DNA of 64,000 nt from Rhodanobacter sp. L36 (GTDB taxonomy: Bacteria > Pseudomonadota > Gammaproteobacteria > Xanthomonadales > Rhodanobacteraceae): contig NZ_LMUV01000011.1 of the NCBI RefSeq assembly GCF_009765755.1, positions 1,462,061 through 1,526,060 of the forward strand, in the 5' to 3' direction. Shown one piece after another: positions 34,010 through 43,348 of this stretch; within the stretch, counting starts at the first letter, position 1; the number at the start of each line of letters is the position of its first letter. A program made the translations under genes and the position numbers. Below the pieces are notes generated by a model. That model worked only from the letters and a program-made list of their open reading frames with translations, was not told the DNA's origin and ran no database searches.

Positions 34010-36265
34010 TCAAAGATCCCAGCGCAATTCGCCGAACCAGGTGCGGCCGGCGTAGGGATGGTAGACCCAGTAGTGTTCGTTGGTGAGGTTGTCGACGCCG
34101 AGCGATGCGGTCCAGCCACGCGCGAGGTGCCAGCGCAATTTGGCGTCGGCGACGGTGAACGCGGTGACGGCGCCGTAGCTGTCGACGAAATCGCTGTTGT
34201 CGAGGCTGCCGTACTGACGACCGGAATGACGAAGACCGAGTGACATGTCCCACTGCGCGGCGAAACGGTAGTCAGCGAATACGCTGGCGCGCATCTTCGG
34301 AATGCGCGGGAACCATTTGCCATCGGCGAGTGGGTATTGACGATCTTCCAGCGTCCTCGAATGAGTGAAAGCGACGCTGGCCTGCAGGTCGAGTCCGGAC
34401 GTCCAGACGTCCGTAAGGCCGAACTCGCCTTCGATGCCGCGCACGCGCGATCGATCGATGTTCTGCACACTGGTGACGGTCGGCGTGACGGTGATGTCGG
34501 TTTGCGAATAGAGCGAATGGGCGATGCGATCCTGGAACAGCGAGACGCGCCAGTGGCCGTTCGTCAGCGAGCGATTCAAGGTGAGGTCGGTGGACTCGTC
34601 GATCTCGGGCTGCAGGTCTGGATTGTTGTTGACAATGGCGTTGGCCGAAATCGTGCCCTGGAAAAGTTCGGCCACGGTCGGGTAGCGCACGGCTTTTCCG
34701 TGTGCGAGTCGTAGCTGCCAGTCGTCGGAGAAATCCCAGCTCAAGGCGGCCTTGGGCGAGAAGTCGGTACGCTGGCGATCGGTGTAGCGCAGGCTGCTGC
34801 TGGCGTTCGCCAGGAGTCCGCCGTAAGCGCGCCATTGTTCCAGTCGTCCGCCGATGGTCAGTGCCCAGGCCGGCGCGAAACTCCAGACATCCTGCAGATA
34901 TGCGGCGCGCGTCTGCGTGCGTCCTGCGAACGCGCTGACCTGCGTGCCATCGGCATCGCCGAGCCAGTCGCTGGCGTTGCGCACGCGCGTGTCGAGCACG
35001 TAGCGATCGCCATGGATGCCTGCGTAAAGCATGTGCTGATCGCCCAGCGGGCCGGAGCTGCGAAGGTCGAACGTGTCCCAGCCGGAACCACCTTTGTCGG
35101 CGACGGTGCCCGGGCCGCCGATCGGCACGCCGGGTTCGGCAAGGTTCGCGGTGGCCGCTTTTGAATGCAGGAAATCGTAGTGGCTGACGACACTGGTCCA
35201 GCGCCAGCCGTTGTCGAAATGGCCGTTCAACTCGGCGCCGTAGAGCATGTGTGTGTCCACGCCGGACGATGGCGCGAGGCCGCTCGCCGGCAGCGTCCAG
35301 GTCGTGCCCGCCGCATCGATTACGCCGCTGCTTACAAGTTGGCCATCGGCATTGCGGATCAAACTGCGCGTGCGGTCCTGCGCGCGGTCGTGCCACCAGC
35401 CGAGGGTGAAAAGCGCGGCGATGTTGTCGGTGATGTCCACGCCGAGCTTGAACTTGGCCTGCGTCTGCACGGTGTGCTCGATGCTGTTGGCGCCATAAAC
35501 CAGCCGCGGCGAACCGTTGGGATTGCGATCGAGCGTGGCGCCGGTAACGGGCACGGCCGTGGCTGCGTTGCCTCCCGCTTGCGCGGTCGCGTATTGCAAC
35601 GGCTGACCATCGTTGTCGAGGCGATTGACTTCGAGCAGCCAGCTCCAGCGACCTTGTTTGTCGCCCAGCGTCGCAGCGATTTGCCTGCCGTTGTAATGAC
35701 CGCTGCTGCCGTACGCATCGTGGAAATCCTGACTGAAGAATTGCGAACTCACGCTGGCCGTCAGGCGCTGCGGAAGCGTGGTGTGGATCAGCACCGTGGT
35801 GCCCAGTGAATTGCCGGGATACAGCGCGGAATAGGGACCATAAAGAATATCGACGGCGCCGATTTCCTCCGGCGCCACCATGCCCCAGCGCGGTGCGCCG
35901 TCGTACCCGTTGGTCATCAGGTTGGAGAGCAGCAGGCCGTCGGCGTAGACGAGACTGCGCGCGCTCTGCAGCGTGCCCGCGTTGCGACCGCTAATCACCG
36001 CGTTGGGATCGCCGATGTAGCGCTTGCGCACCATCATGTTCGGCGCGTATTTCAGCGCGTCGGCACTCTCGGTCACATTCTGCCGATGCAACTGTGCACG
36101 CGTCACCTGCACTCGCACGGCGGGCGTCTCGGTCACCATCGTATCGCTGGCGTGCACCGATACCGGGGCGAGCGTGGTGGTGGCCGGCGCGGGGTCGGTC
36201 GCCATCGTCCGCCCGATGGGCAGCAGGATGAGGAGCGCACAGAGGCCGATGACGAAGGCTTTCAA
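34010..36265 (-). CDS. TonB-dependent outer-membrane receptor
   Basis: A 751-residue receptor with a signal peptide (MKAFVIGLCALLILLPIG, residues 1-20), a plug domain (about 45-160, with GRNAGTLQSARSLVYADGLL and AVDILYGPYSALYPGNSLG) and a 22-strand barrel ending in aromatic residues (FGELRWDL). It takes up a ligand using TonB energy. The ligand is unknown; the operon partners with cysteine and histidine clusters suggest a metal or metal-chelate. I do not see a fecA-type N-terminal signalling extension. Confidence 0.86.
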   Translation of the reverse strand: MKAFVIGLCALLILLPIGRTMATDPAPATTTLAPVSVHASDTMVTETPAVRVQVTRAQLHRQNVTESADALKYAPNMMVRKRYIGDPNAVISGRNAGTLQSARSLVYADGLLLSNLMTNGYDGAPRWGMVAPEEIGAVDILYGPYSALYPGNSLGTTVLIHTTLPQRLTASVSSQFFSQDFHDAYGSSGHYNGRQIAATLGDKQGRWSWLLEVNRLDNDGQPLQYATAQAGGNAATAVPVTGATLDRNPNGSPRLVYGANSIEHTVQTQAKFKLGVDITDNIAALFTLGWWHDRAQDRTRSLIRNADGQLVSSGVIDAAGTTWTLPASGLAPSSGVDTHMLYGAELNGHFDNGWRWTSVVSHYDFLHSKAATANLAEPGVPIGGPGTVADKGGSGWDTFDLRSSGPLGDQHMLYAGIHGDRYVLDTRVRNASDWLGDADGTQVSAFAGRTQTRAAYLQDVWSFAPAWALTIGGRLEQWRAYGGLLANASSSLRYTDRQRTDFSPKAALSWDFSDDWQLRLAHGKAVRYPTVAELFQGTISANAIVNNNPDLQPEIDESTDLTLNRSLTNGHWRVSLFQDRIAHSLYSQTDITVTPTVTSVQNIDRSRVRGIEGEFGLTDVWTSGLDLQASVAFTHSRTLEDRQYPLADGKWFPRIPKMRASVFADYRFAAQWDMSLGLRHSGRQYGSLDNSDFVDSYGAVTAFTVADAKLRWHLARGWTASLGVDNLTNEHYWVYHPYAGRTWFGELRWDL

Positions 36266-36367
36266 GGAGCGACTCTGGATGTGGGTCTAGGGTCGTAAGG
36301 ATAGAGTGCAATGCCACCTGCCACCGCTGGGCATGTTGTCGCAGCGAAAGATGCCGCACATTGAACC

Positions 36368-36440
36368 GTAGGAGCGCACCCTGTGCGCGATGGCTCTTCG
36401 CCACGTCACGAAAAACATCGCGCACAGGGTGCGCTCCTAC
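36368..36440. repeat. REP-like inverted repeat, copy 2
   Basis: The left arm, 36368-36391, starts GTAGGAGCGCACCCTGTGCG and is matched exactly by the right arm 36417-36440, a perfect 24-base inverted repeat with a 25-base spacer. Each arm is also a hairpin (GCGCAC / GTGCGC). Same family as the element at 21823-21890. It lies between regA and the TonB receptor gene, after the end of regA, and may terminate its transcript. Confidence 0.9.
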
Positions 36441-36454
36441 CCATGACGCGTGGC

Positions 36455-37036
36455 TCAGTCGTCCCGTTCGGGCCGTTCACGCACCGGATGCTTGCTCAGC
36501 TTGCGCTGCAACGTGCGGCGATGCATGCCGAGGCGTCGCGCAGTTTCCGAGATATTGCCATCGCATTCGGTCAGCACGCGCTGGATGTGTTCCCACTCCA
36601 GCCGACGCAAGGCAAGTGGCGCGTCCGGCGCGTCCGGCGGCTCGTTGTCGTCGGCGTCCGCGTCGCCATCGAGCAGAGCTCGAACCACGGCATCGGCGTC
36701 GACCGGCTTGGATAAATAATCGTGAGCGCCGCGCTTGATCGCTTCCACTGCGGTGGCGATCGACGCGTAGCCGGTCAGCAGCAGCACACGCATGTCCGGC
36801 ACGAGTGCATGCAGCTCCGGAATCAATCGCAACCCGTTTTCCTCACCGAGCTTGAGATCGAGCACGCAATAGCGTGGATGATGCCGACGTGCGAGCGCGC
36901 GTGCCTCATCGAAATGCGTGGCCGTGATGACCTCGAAGCCACGCGAGCCGAGCGCACGAGCGAGCACGCGGACGAAGGTGGCGTCGTCGTCGACCAGCAG
37001 CAGCGGGCGCGTGGCGATGGCGGGCGATTCGGTCAT
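36455..37036 (-). CDS. regA: RegA/PrrA/ActR-type response regulator
   Basis: 193 residues. The receiver domain (about 10-125) has Asp60 (RYCVLDLKLGEENGL), and the linker is acidic and proline-rich (DADADDNEPPDAPDAP). The C-terminus is a Fis-type helix-turn-helix: HIQRVLTECDGNISETARRL then GMHRRTLQRKL. This architecture marks the redox-responsive RegA/PrrA/ActR group that controls respiration and energy genes. The ATG follows GGAAGAG. It is cotranscribed after the kinase gene regB, 64 bases away. Confidence 0.88.
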   Translation of the reverse strand: MTESPAIATRPLLLVDDDATFVRVLARALGSRGFEVITATHFDEARALARRHHPRYCVLDLKLGEENGLRLIPELHALVPDMRVLLLTGYASIATAVEAIKRGAHDYLSKPVDADAVVRALLDGDADADDNEPPDAPDAPLALRRLEWEHIQRVLTECDGNISETARRLGMHRRTLQRKLSKHPVRERPERDD

Positions 37037-37100
37037 GGCTTGCTCTTCCGGGTCTGGCGACTTGCTTATTGTCGCCGACAGTGGCGTATGAATGCGTGGA

Positions 37101-38384
37101 TCATGCTGCCGCGATCACCGCTAGCGGCAGGCGCAGGCGAACCTCCGCACCTGCTGCGCTGCTGCGTACAACGAGCTCGCCATCCAGCCGTTCGGCGGTG
37201 GCTTCCGCCAGCGCCAGCCCGATACCCAGGCCGCCCTGTTTCCGCGACTGGCCGAGCAATGCCGGGCCATTGTCGGCGTCGAAACCGGGGCCGTGATCGA
37301 TGACACCGAGTTGCAGCCATTGGCTATCACTGGATACTCGCAGCGCGACTGCCTGTGATCCGCGCAACGCCGATGCGTCTGCGGCATTGTTGAGCAGGTT
37401 GAGTAGCGCGTGGCGCAACCCCGGTGGCGTGCGAAGGATGATGAGTGAGGTTTGTTGGTCCAGCTCAACTGCCAGTTCCGCTTCGGGTCGAAGCAGCTGA
37501 AATCGCTCGCTGCAGCCGCGCACGAACGCCGCCACGCTTAGCCTTTCGGGTTCCTGCGACAGCTGCGCTTTGCCGAATGCCACCATCTCGCGCAGGATGG
37601 TTCGGCAACGATCGACCTGGCCTTCGAGCAGCGAGAGATCTTCGGCGAGCATCGCATCATCCGCGTGGTCGCGTCGCAGTTCCGGCAGCAACGTGCGCAT
37701 CGTCGACAGCGGCGTGTTGAGTTCGTGCGCGGCTCCGGCGGCCTGCGTGGCGATGGCTAGGATGCCCTCGTCGCGCAGTGCGCGTTCGCGCACACGCTGC
37801 ACTTCCATCTGCTGCAGGCGCAGTTCGTTGGCGAGCCGGTTGATGAAGAACCCCAGCAGCACCGCGCTGATCACGAAGTTCACGCCCATGCCGGCCACAT
37901 GCAGCGTAAAACCGCCGTGCATCTCGTCGTGCATCGGAACCGGCAACGCGACATGCCAGCGCAACAACATCAGATATGCCGCGCCGGTGAGCGCCGCCAC
38001 CGCGAGGATTGCGCGCACCGACAGCGCCGCGGCGCAGAGCGCGATCGGCACCAGCAGCAGCGTGATGAACGGATTGCTGGCGCCGCCGGTGAAGTAGAGG
38101 AGATAGCCGAGCACCAGCGTGTCGGCGGCGATATGGCCGATGGTTTCCCACTCGCGCACCGGCCACGGCTGGCGCAATCGCCAAGCGGCGAACACAGAAA
38201 AAACTGCGAGCAATCCGATGCCCAGCAGCAACGGCAACAACGGAATCCGAAGCTGCATCCACCATGCGCAAACGAGTACCGCGACGCTCTGTCCGGCGAT
38301 GGCGCAAAGCCGCAACCAGGCCAGCGTTCGCATGAGTGCGAACGGGCCGATGCGGGCGACACTTCGGGGCGACATCGCTTTCAT
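37101..38384 (-). CDS. regB: RegB/PrrB/ActS-type redox histidine kinase
   Basis: 427 residues with about six membrane helices in the first 190 residues. YLLYFTGGASNPFITLLLVP holds the GGASNPF motif, which binds ubiquinone in RegB. The H-box is AAGAAHELNTPLSTMRTLLP, and the redox cysteine equivalent to RegB Cys265 is present in QVDRCRTILREM. A Bergerat ATP domain follows (LLNNAADAS, DHGPGFD, GGLGIGLALAEA). It should sense the quinone pool and signal to the downstream RegA-type regulator. Two in-frame ATG codons, 38384 and 38375, are both possible starts. Confidence 0.9.
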   Translation of the reverse strand: MKAMSPRSVARIGPFALMRTLAWLRLCAIAGQSVAVLVCAWWMQLRIPLLPLLLGIGLLAVFSVFAAWRLRQPWPVREWETIGHIAADTLVLGYLLYFTGGASNPFITLLLVPIALCAAALSVRAILAVAALTGAAYLMLLRWHVALPVPMHDEMHGGFTLHVAGMGVNFVISAVLLGFFINRLANELRLQQMEVQRVRERALRDEGILAIATQAAGAAHELNTPLSTMRTLLPELRRDHADDAMLAEDLSLLEGQVDRCRTILREMVAFGKAQLSQEPERLSVAAFVRGCSERFQLLRPEAELAVELDQQTSLIILRTPPGLRHALLNLLNNAADASALRGSQAVALRVSSDSQWLQLGVIDHGPGFDADNGPALLGQSRKQGGLGIGLALAEATAERLDGELVVRSSAAGAEVRLRLPLAVIAAA

Positions 38385-38435
38385 GGCTGCATCAGACGCT
38401 ACGTCAACCGCTGCACGAATGCGGCGGTAACGCGA

Positions 38436-40034
38436 TCATGGCGAGCTGTCGAATTCTTCGCTGCGTACAGCAGGCAGGGGGGTGTGGTTATTGGCCTGAT
38501 CGGAATGGCTGGCCGACAGCTTGTTCATCAGCGGCAGCATGACCAACGCGATCACCACGCAGGCGATGCCGACGAAACCGAGCTTGTTGAACAGACTCAC
38601 ATAGATCGTCAACGACTGCACCGGATCGGTGATGTTGTCCGGAATGTGCGCGATGTTGGCGACGATGCTGCCGAGGTATTGCGACAGGCCCACGGCCACG
38701 TAGTACGCGCCCATCATGAAACCGCCCATGCGTTCGGGCACGTAGCGCGCGATCATCGCCAGGCCCAGGCCGCTGACCAGCATTTCGCCCAGCGAGTACC
38801 AGCCGTAGCCCCACACCATGGTCCACGACGACACCTGGCCGTTCACCGCCGCGTGTGCGCCGAGGCCATACATGAAGAAGCCGATGGCCACCGCGGCAAA
38901 ACCGAACGCGAACTTCAGCGCGATCGAAGGATTTTTTCCGCTGCGCCCCATTGTGTTGTAGATGAATACAAGCACGGGGCTCAGGATCACGATCCAGATC
39001 GCATTGAGGTTCTGGTACTGCTCCGGAATCCAGGTCAGGTGCCAGCCAAGCAAGTTGAAGGAAAGGTCCACGTTGCGCTGCGCGAACAGGTTCAGCGACG
39101 TCGCCATCTGCGAATAGAAGATGAAGAAGAAGATGGTTTGCACGGTCAGCACCAACGCCGCGATCAGGCCAGCCCGTTCGCTCGGCTGGCTACTGCGGAT
39201 CAGATGCGTGAATACACCCAGAATCACCACGGCGGCGGCATAGACGCAGATCTTCGCGACCAGTTCGTTCTGCAGGATGAAGGCGACCACGAACACCATT
39301 AGAAAGGCTGCACCGAACACCGGCAACGCCCGGCGCATGTTCATCGGGAGGTCGTCCGCGGGCGATCCGATATGCCGCAAGGCGCGCCGCATAAAAAAGT
39401 AGATGATCAAGCCCACGACCAGGCCCACCGCGCAGCAACCGAACGCGGTATGCCAGCCGATTGAATCGCCGTAGCGTGCGGTCAAGTGATCGCGAATCCA
39501 TGGCGTCAGCGTCATCGAGATCATCGAGCCGATGTTCACCGACATGTAGTAGATGGTGAACGCGCTGTCGATCTTGGCGTCGTCGCCTTCGTAGATTTTG
39601 CGCACCAGGTTGCCGGCGTTCGGCTTGAAGAAACCGTTGCCGATCACGATCACGCCGAGTGCGAAATAGGTGAGGTTGGCCGGCGTCAACAGCGCCATGA
39701 TGCCGGCGCGGCCATCGACGAGCCCGAGCGCCTCCGGTGGAATCCACAGGATGCCGTAGCCGACCGCCAGCACGCTCGCACCGATCAGCATGGTGCGTCG
39801 CGTACCCAGCAGCTTGTCGCCGATCCAGCCGCCGATGGCCGGCGTGGCGTAGATCAATGCGGCGGCCGCACCCCAGACGAGGTTGGCCTTGGTGTCGATG
39901 AACCCGAGCTTCTTCATCAGGAACGTCACCATCAGCACCTGCATGCCGTAGAAGCCGAAGCGCTCCCACAGTTCGATGACGAACACCGTGACGAACGAGC
40001 GGGTTTGCGAAACAGGCGGGTTCTGGATGGCCAT
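38436..40034 (-). CDS. POT-family proton-coupled peptide transporter
   Basis: A 532-residue major-facilitator transporter for di- and tripeptides. The family signature is VIELWERFGFYGMQVLMVTF (ExxERFxxYG, about residues 21-34), with FFKPNAGNLVRKIYEGDDAK matching the second PTR2 signature. About 14 membrane helices are predicted. The ATG is preceded by CGGAAAAG. It stands alone on the minus strand, 52 bases downstream of nothing cotranscribed and convergent with no gene; regB lies beyond its 3' end on the same strand. Confidence 0.92.
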   Translation of the reverse strand: MAIQNPPVSQTRSFVTVFVIELWERFGFYGMQVLMVTFLMKKLGFIDTKANLVWGAAAALIYATPAIGGWIGDKLLGTRRTMLIGASVLAVGYGILWIPPEALGLVDGRAGIMALLTPANLTYFALGVIVIGNGFFKPNAGNLVRKIYEGDDAKIDSAFTIYYMSVNIGSMISMTLTPWIRDHLTARYGDSIGWHTAFGCCAVGLVVGLIIYFFMRRALRHIGSPADDLPMNMRRALPVFGAAFLMVFVVAFILQNELVAKICVYAAAVVILGVFTHLIRSSQPSERAGLIAALVLTVQTIFFFIFYSQMATSLNLFAQRNVDLSFNLLGWHLTWIPEQYQNLNAIWIVILSPVLVFIYNTMGRSGKNPSIALKFAFGFAAVAIGFFMYGLGAHAAVNGQVSSWTMVWGYGWYSLGEMLVSGLGLAMIARYVPERMGGFMMGAYYVAVGLSQYLGSIVANIAHIPDNITDPVQSLTIYVSLFNKLGFVGIACVVIALVMLPLMNKLSASHSDQANNHTPLPAVRSEEFDSSP

Positions 40035-40389
40035 CTAACTTTTCCGTGCTGGAGTCAAACCGTGGTGACGCCTGGCGTCGACCATGCATGGGTCCCAAAT
40101 GAACCACAACCGATGCAGCGTAACCGATTCGCCTGGTCTGTGTGACTCGCTGTCCCGGTTGCACGGCCTGGGTATGTCATGCGCCGGTTGCCAACAAACA
40201 CCCGGCTTCCCACTGCGACCCTTGTGGCATCATGACCGCCTGTTTTCGCCACTGCACGGGTCCGCGCTTCATGCCGACAATCGCCTTCATCGAGTCCGCG
40301 TGCGCGCCGACTTCTTCGATTTCCCTGGCCGGTTCCCGTACGGCAAACAGCCGTCTGCCGTCGCCGGCAACGGTCTGAGGTCACACGAT
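40035..40389. other. Intergenic region between POT transporter and dgkA
   Basis: A 355-base divergent spacer. An open frame in phase with dgkA extends across it, but its translation has no family character and dgkA has its own start. It probably holds the two promoters. I see no strong hexamer pair or hairpin. Confidence 0.5.
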
Positions 40390-40764
40390 ATGGCAGCGGA
40401 GGGTTTTCGCGGTCCCAAGCAACTCTGGAGCGCCTTTCAGTGGTCGATGAAAGGCCTGCGCGCGGGCTGGCGTCATGAGGCTTCATTCCGATTGGAAGCA
40501 TGCCTCGCCATCGTGCTGGTGCCGCTCGGTCTGTGGCTAGGCCATGGCGGTCTGGAGAAACTCGCTTTGATCCTGGCGCCCATGCTGGTGCTGTCCGCCG
40601 AACTTCTCAACTCGGCCATCGAAGCGGTGGTCGACAAGGTGAGCCCCGAGTTCCATGAACTTGCCGGCCGCGCCAAGGACATGGGCTCGGCCGCCGTGTT
40701 CGTGCTGCTGGTACTGATGGGGCTGAGCTGGGCGTTGATCCTGGGACCACGATTTATCAATTAG
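40390..40764 (+). CDS. dgkA: Diacylglycerol kinase
   Basis: A 124-residue inner-membrane enzyme that phosphorylates diacylglycerol to phosphatidic acid, recycling lipid left by envelope glycan synthesis. Three membrane helices are predicted. The active-site sequences are RHEASFRLEACLA and AELLNSAIEAVVDKVSPEFH followed by AGRAKDMGSAAV. Length matches the family (about 120). The ATG at 40390 is chosen on this basis. Confidence 0.94.
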   Translation: MAAEGFRGPKQLWSAFQWSMKGLRAGWRHEASFRLEACLAIVLVPLGLWLGHGGLEKLALILAPMLVLSAELLNSAIEAVVDKVSPEFHELAGRAKDMGSAAVFVLLVLMGLSWALILGPRFIN

Positions 40765-40829
40765 ACAAGTCCCGGTTCAACAGGTTTGCAGAGTGAGCCA
40801 AGCGGCCACTCATCGCGCTTCCACCTGTT

Positions 40830-41633
40830 CTACTGGATATCTTTCTGCTTGTCTGATCGCTTGTCGGGCGGTGAGGGCGTTTGGCCATTTTGCAATGTTC
40901 CCACAGTGACCGTTCCGGTCCAGGCACCGTCGCGCACAGCGAAATATTGCTTGGGATCCCATCGCCACGACGTGTAGATATTGCCGCAGCCCGTCATGGT
41001 GGCGCCGTCGATAGTTTCGCTGCCACATTTGGGATATCCGCCAATTCCTCCACCCACGCCGAAGAACTGCGTCGGGGTCAGGCTGGCTACCGAATCCGAG
41101 CCGAAGCCAAGGTACGAACCGGTCTGGTGCGTGCGTTCACGCCGCAACACCATGGCCATGCGCGGCTTCGCCGTCATGTCACCATATTCCGCGTACAGCT
41201 TTTCGACCAACGCCTTGGCCTTATCGCGCTGTTGCGCGTCTAGCCGAGACCAGATTTCATTGCGGGTGACCAGAAATTGCGGATATTTGCGCTCGGCCGC
41301 GATGGCCACCCAAGCGAATGCAGTGACCGGATCCTTCTGCACACCTTGTCCATTGAGATACATCAAGCCGATGCTCAATTGGGATAGTTTGTCGGCGTAA
41401 CGTGCCGCTTCAAGAAACGACTTCATCGCCTCCGGATACCTGCCCGCGAAATATGCGCGCATGCCGGCAAACTCGTTGTACTCATCCGGATGCCCCTCGG
41501 CAGGAGTGTTGTCCATCGCTCTCAACACTCTTTGGGGATCTTTCGCCTCGGTTTCTGATTGATACGCGCTGGCTGAGCAAACGAAATTGGCCAGAAAAAA
41601 ACACGTCACATACAAGGGGAGCCGCTGATTCAT
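40830..41633 (-). CDS. Exported Sel1-repeat protein of unknown function
   Basis: 267 residues with a signal peptide (MNQRLPLYVTCFFLANFVCSASA). A Sel1/TPR-type unit lies at about residues 60-110: AKDPQRVLRAMDN upstream, then LSIGLMYLNGQGVQKDPVTAFAWVAIAAE. The C-terminal third is glycine-rich and has two cysteines. The ATG at 41633 follows AGAGGT. Sel1 proteins act as scaffolds, but I cannot name a partner. It is convergent with dgkA and divergent from lemA. Confidence 0.66.
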   Translation of the reverse strand: MNQRLPLYVTCFFLANFVCSASAYQSETEAKDPQRVLRAMDNTPAEGHPDEYNEFAGMRAYFAGRYPEAMKSFLEAARYADKLSQLSIGLMYLNGQGVQKDPVTAFAWVAIAAERKYPQFLVTRNEIWSRLDAQQRDKAKALVEKLYAEYGDMTAKPRMAMVLRRERTHQTGSYLGFGSDSVASLTPTQFFGVGGGIGGYPKCGSETIDGATMTGCGNIYTSWRWDPKQYFAVRDGAWTGTVTVGTLQNGQTPSPPDKRSDKQKDIQ

Positions 41634-41843
41634 ACCGACCTCTGCTTCTTTCGATCCGTGAGCCATGGCAAGGCTCTCCTGTCGTCAAAGGACATGCTAC
41701 TCCCGGGGCTGTTCTGACAGGTATGGACGATATGACGTGGTGCGTGAGCGGTCTCGAAAGATTTTAATCGTGTTCAATTGCATTCAGACGTCCACGAGTG
41801 TTGCAATGGGACACCTCGTAAGCACAAACACCGGAGACATCCC

Positions 41844-42464
41844 ATGAAACTTTTGCGCGCATTGATCCTGCTGCTGGTCGTGGGTGTTCTGTCCGGCTGC
41901 GGCTACAACGCCATGCAACGACAGGACGAAGCGGTCAAGGCGTCCTGGTCCGAGGTGCTCAACCAGTACCAGCGTCGTGCCGATCTGGTGCCGAACCTGG
42001 TCAATACGGTCAAGGGTTACGCGCAGCACGAAGAAAAAGTTTTCGTCGAAGTCACCAATGCGCGGGCCAAGGTGGGCAGTCTGCAGGTCAATTCCGATTC
42101 GTTGAACGATCCTCAGAAGCTGCAGCAGTTTCAGGCGGCACAGGGCGAGCTGGGTAGCGCGTTGTCGAGGCTGATGGTAGTCAGCGAGAATTATCCGCAG
42201 CTCAAGGCGGACGGTCTTTTCCAGAACCTGCAGGCACAGCTGGAAGGCACGGAGAATCGCGTGACGGTCGCGCGCAATCGTTACGTGCAGGCAGTACAGC
42301 AGTACAACGAAATGATCCGCACGTTCCCGAACAACCTCACGGCGAAGATGTTCGGCTATAAGGTGAAACCGAATTTCAGCGTGGATAACGAGAAGGCCAT
42401 TTCCACTGCGCCGACGGTCGATTTCGGTACCGGCACACCCGCGCCCGCCGCTTCGACGCACTGA
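41844..42464 (+). CDS. lemA: LemA-family lipoprotein
   Basis: 206 residues. The N-terminus carries a lipoprotein signal with lipobox LSGC (VVGVLSGCGYNAMQ). The LemA coiled-coil domain follows: YQRRADLVPNLVNTVKGYAQ, SRLMVVSENYPQLKADGLFQ and QAQLEGTENRVTVARNRYVQ. LemA proteins are membrane-attached helical bundles of unclear function; they are commonly cotranscribed with TPM/YgcG proteins, as here. Starts at ATG 41844 after CCGGAGAC. Its stop overlaps the next start by one base. Confidence 0.93.
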   Translation: MKLLRALILLLVVGVLSGCGYNAMQRQDEAVKASWSEVLNQYQRRADLVPNLVNTVKGYAQHEEKVFVEVTNARAKVGSLQVNSDSLNDPQKLQQFQAAQGELGSALSRLMVVSENYPQLKADGLFQNLQAQLEGTENRVTVARNRYVQAVQQYNEMIRTFPNNLTAKMFGYKVKPNFSVDNEKAISTAPTVDFGTGTPAPAASTH

Positions 42465-43348
42465 TGATGTCCCGGCGCTTTCCGCGCCTGTGGCTCTGGC
42501 TGGCGATGGCGTTGCTGTCGCCAGCCATGCTGCACGCGGCCGATGCCGTGCCGAAGCTTGCGCGGCATGTCACCGATCTCACAGGGACGCTCAGTGCGCA
42601 GCAAATCGATCAGCTGGATGCGCAACTCGTCGCGCTGGAAAAAGCCAAAGGTGCACAACTCGTCGTGTTGATGATCGGCAGCACGGGCGATCAGGACATC
42701 GAGAGCTATTCGCTGGCTGTGGCCGAGGCCAACAAGGTCGGTCGCAAGGGCACCGACGATGGCGTGCTGCTGCTGATCGCGAAAAACGACCGGCACGTGC
42801 GCTTCGAGGTGGGTTACGGCCTCGAAGGTGCGGTTCCCGATGCCGCCACCGCGCGGATCACCCGTGAGTACATTGCACCGAAATTCCGCAACAACGACTA
42901 TTTCGGCGGCATCAGCGACGCGGTCGGCGCAGTGACGCAGCTGATCAACGGCGAAGCGCTGCCGCCACCCGTGCAGGGTTCGCCCGAAACAGAACGCCAT
43001 GGGCCCGGGTTGCAGAACGGTTTGATGATCGGCGTGTTCGTTGCGCTGTTCCTGCGCAACTTTCTCGGACGTGCCAGCGCGTTTGTCCGCGCACCGTTGG
43101 GCGCCATTTTCGTCGGTGGCTTGCTGTGGCTGCTGATATCGATGGGCGCCGGCATTCTTGGTGCGATCGTCGGTGGCGTATTGATGCTGTTGCCCGGCGG
43201 TGGCGGGCGATCGATCGGCGGCGGAGGATGGGGCGGTTTTGGCGGTGGCGGCTGGGGTGGCGGCGGTTTCGGCGGTGGTGGAAGCGGTGGTGGCTTCAGC
43301 GGCGGCGGTGGCAGTTTCGGCGGCGGCGGTTCGTCGGGGAGTTGGTGA
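42464..43348 (+). CDS. TPM-domain membrane protein, YgcG family
   Basis: 294 residues. Signal peptide at 1-25 (LWLWLAMALLSPAMLHAAD). The TPM (TLP18.3/Psb32/MOLO-1) domain covers about 35-165, with LTGTLSAQQIDQLDAQLVAL and GVLLLIAKNDRHVRFEVGYG. Two membrane helices lie at about 185-240. The last 55 residues are almost pure glycine with serine, tryptophan and phenylalanine. Starts at the overlap TGATG with lemA. It forms a three-gene operon with lemA and the next TPM gene. Confidence 0.88.
   Translation: MMSRRFPRLWLWLAMALLSPAMLHAADAVPKLARHVTDLTGTLSAQQIDQLDAQLVALEKAKGAQLVVLMIGSTGDQDIESYSLAVAEANKVGRKGTDDGVLLLIAKNDRHVRFEVGYGLEGAVPDAATARITREYIAPKFRNNDYFGGISDAVGAVTQLINGEALPPPVQGSPETERHGPGLQNGLMIGVFVALFLRNFLGRASAFVRAPLGAIFVGGLLWLLISMGAGILGAIVGGVLMLLPGGGGRSIGGGGWGGFGGGGWGGGGFGGGGSGGGFSGGGGSFGGGGSSGSW

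Noticed and set aside
40084..40389. Upstream extension of dgkA by about 100 codons
   Set aside because: Open in frame but unrelated to the DgkA family; the 124-residue form starting at 40390 has the family length.
43190..43340. Simple-sequence repeat between lemA-operon genes
   Set aside because: It is the glycine-rich coding tail of the TPM protein, in frame.
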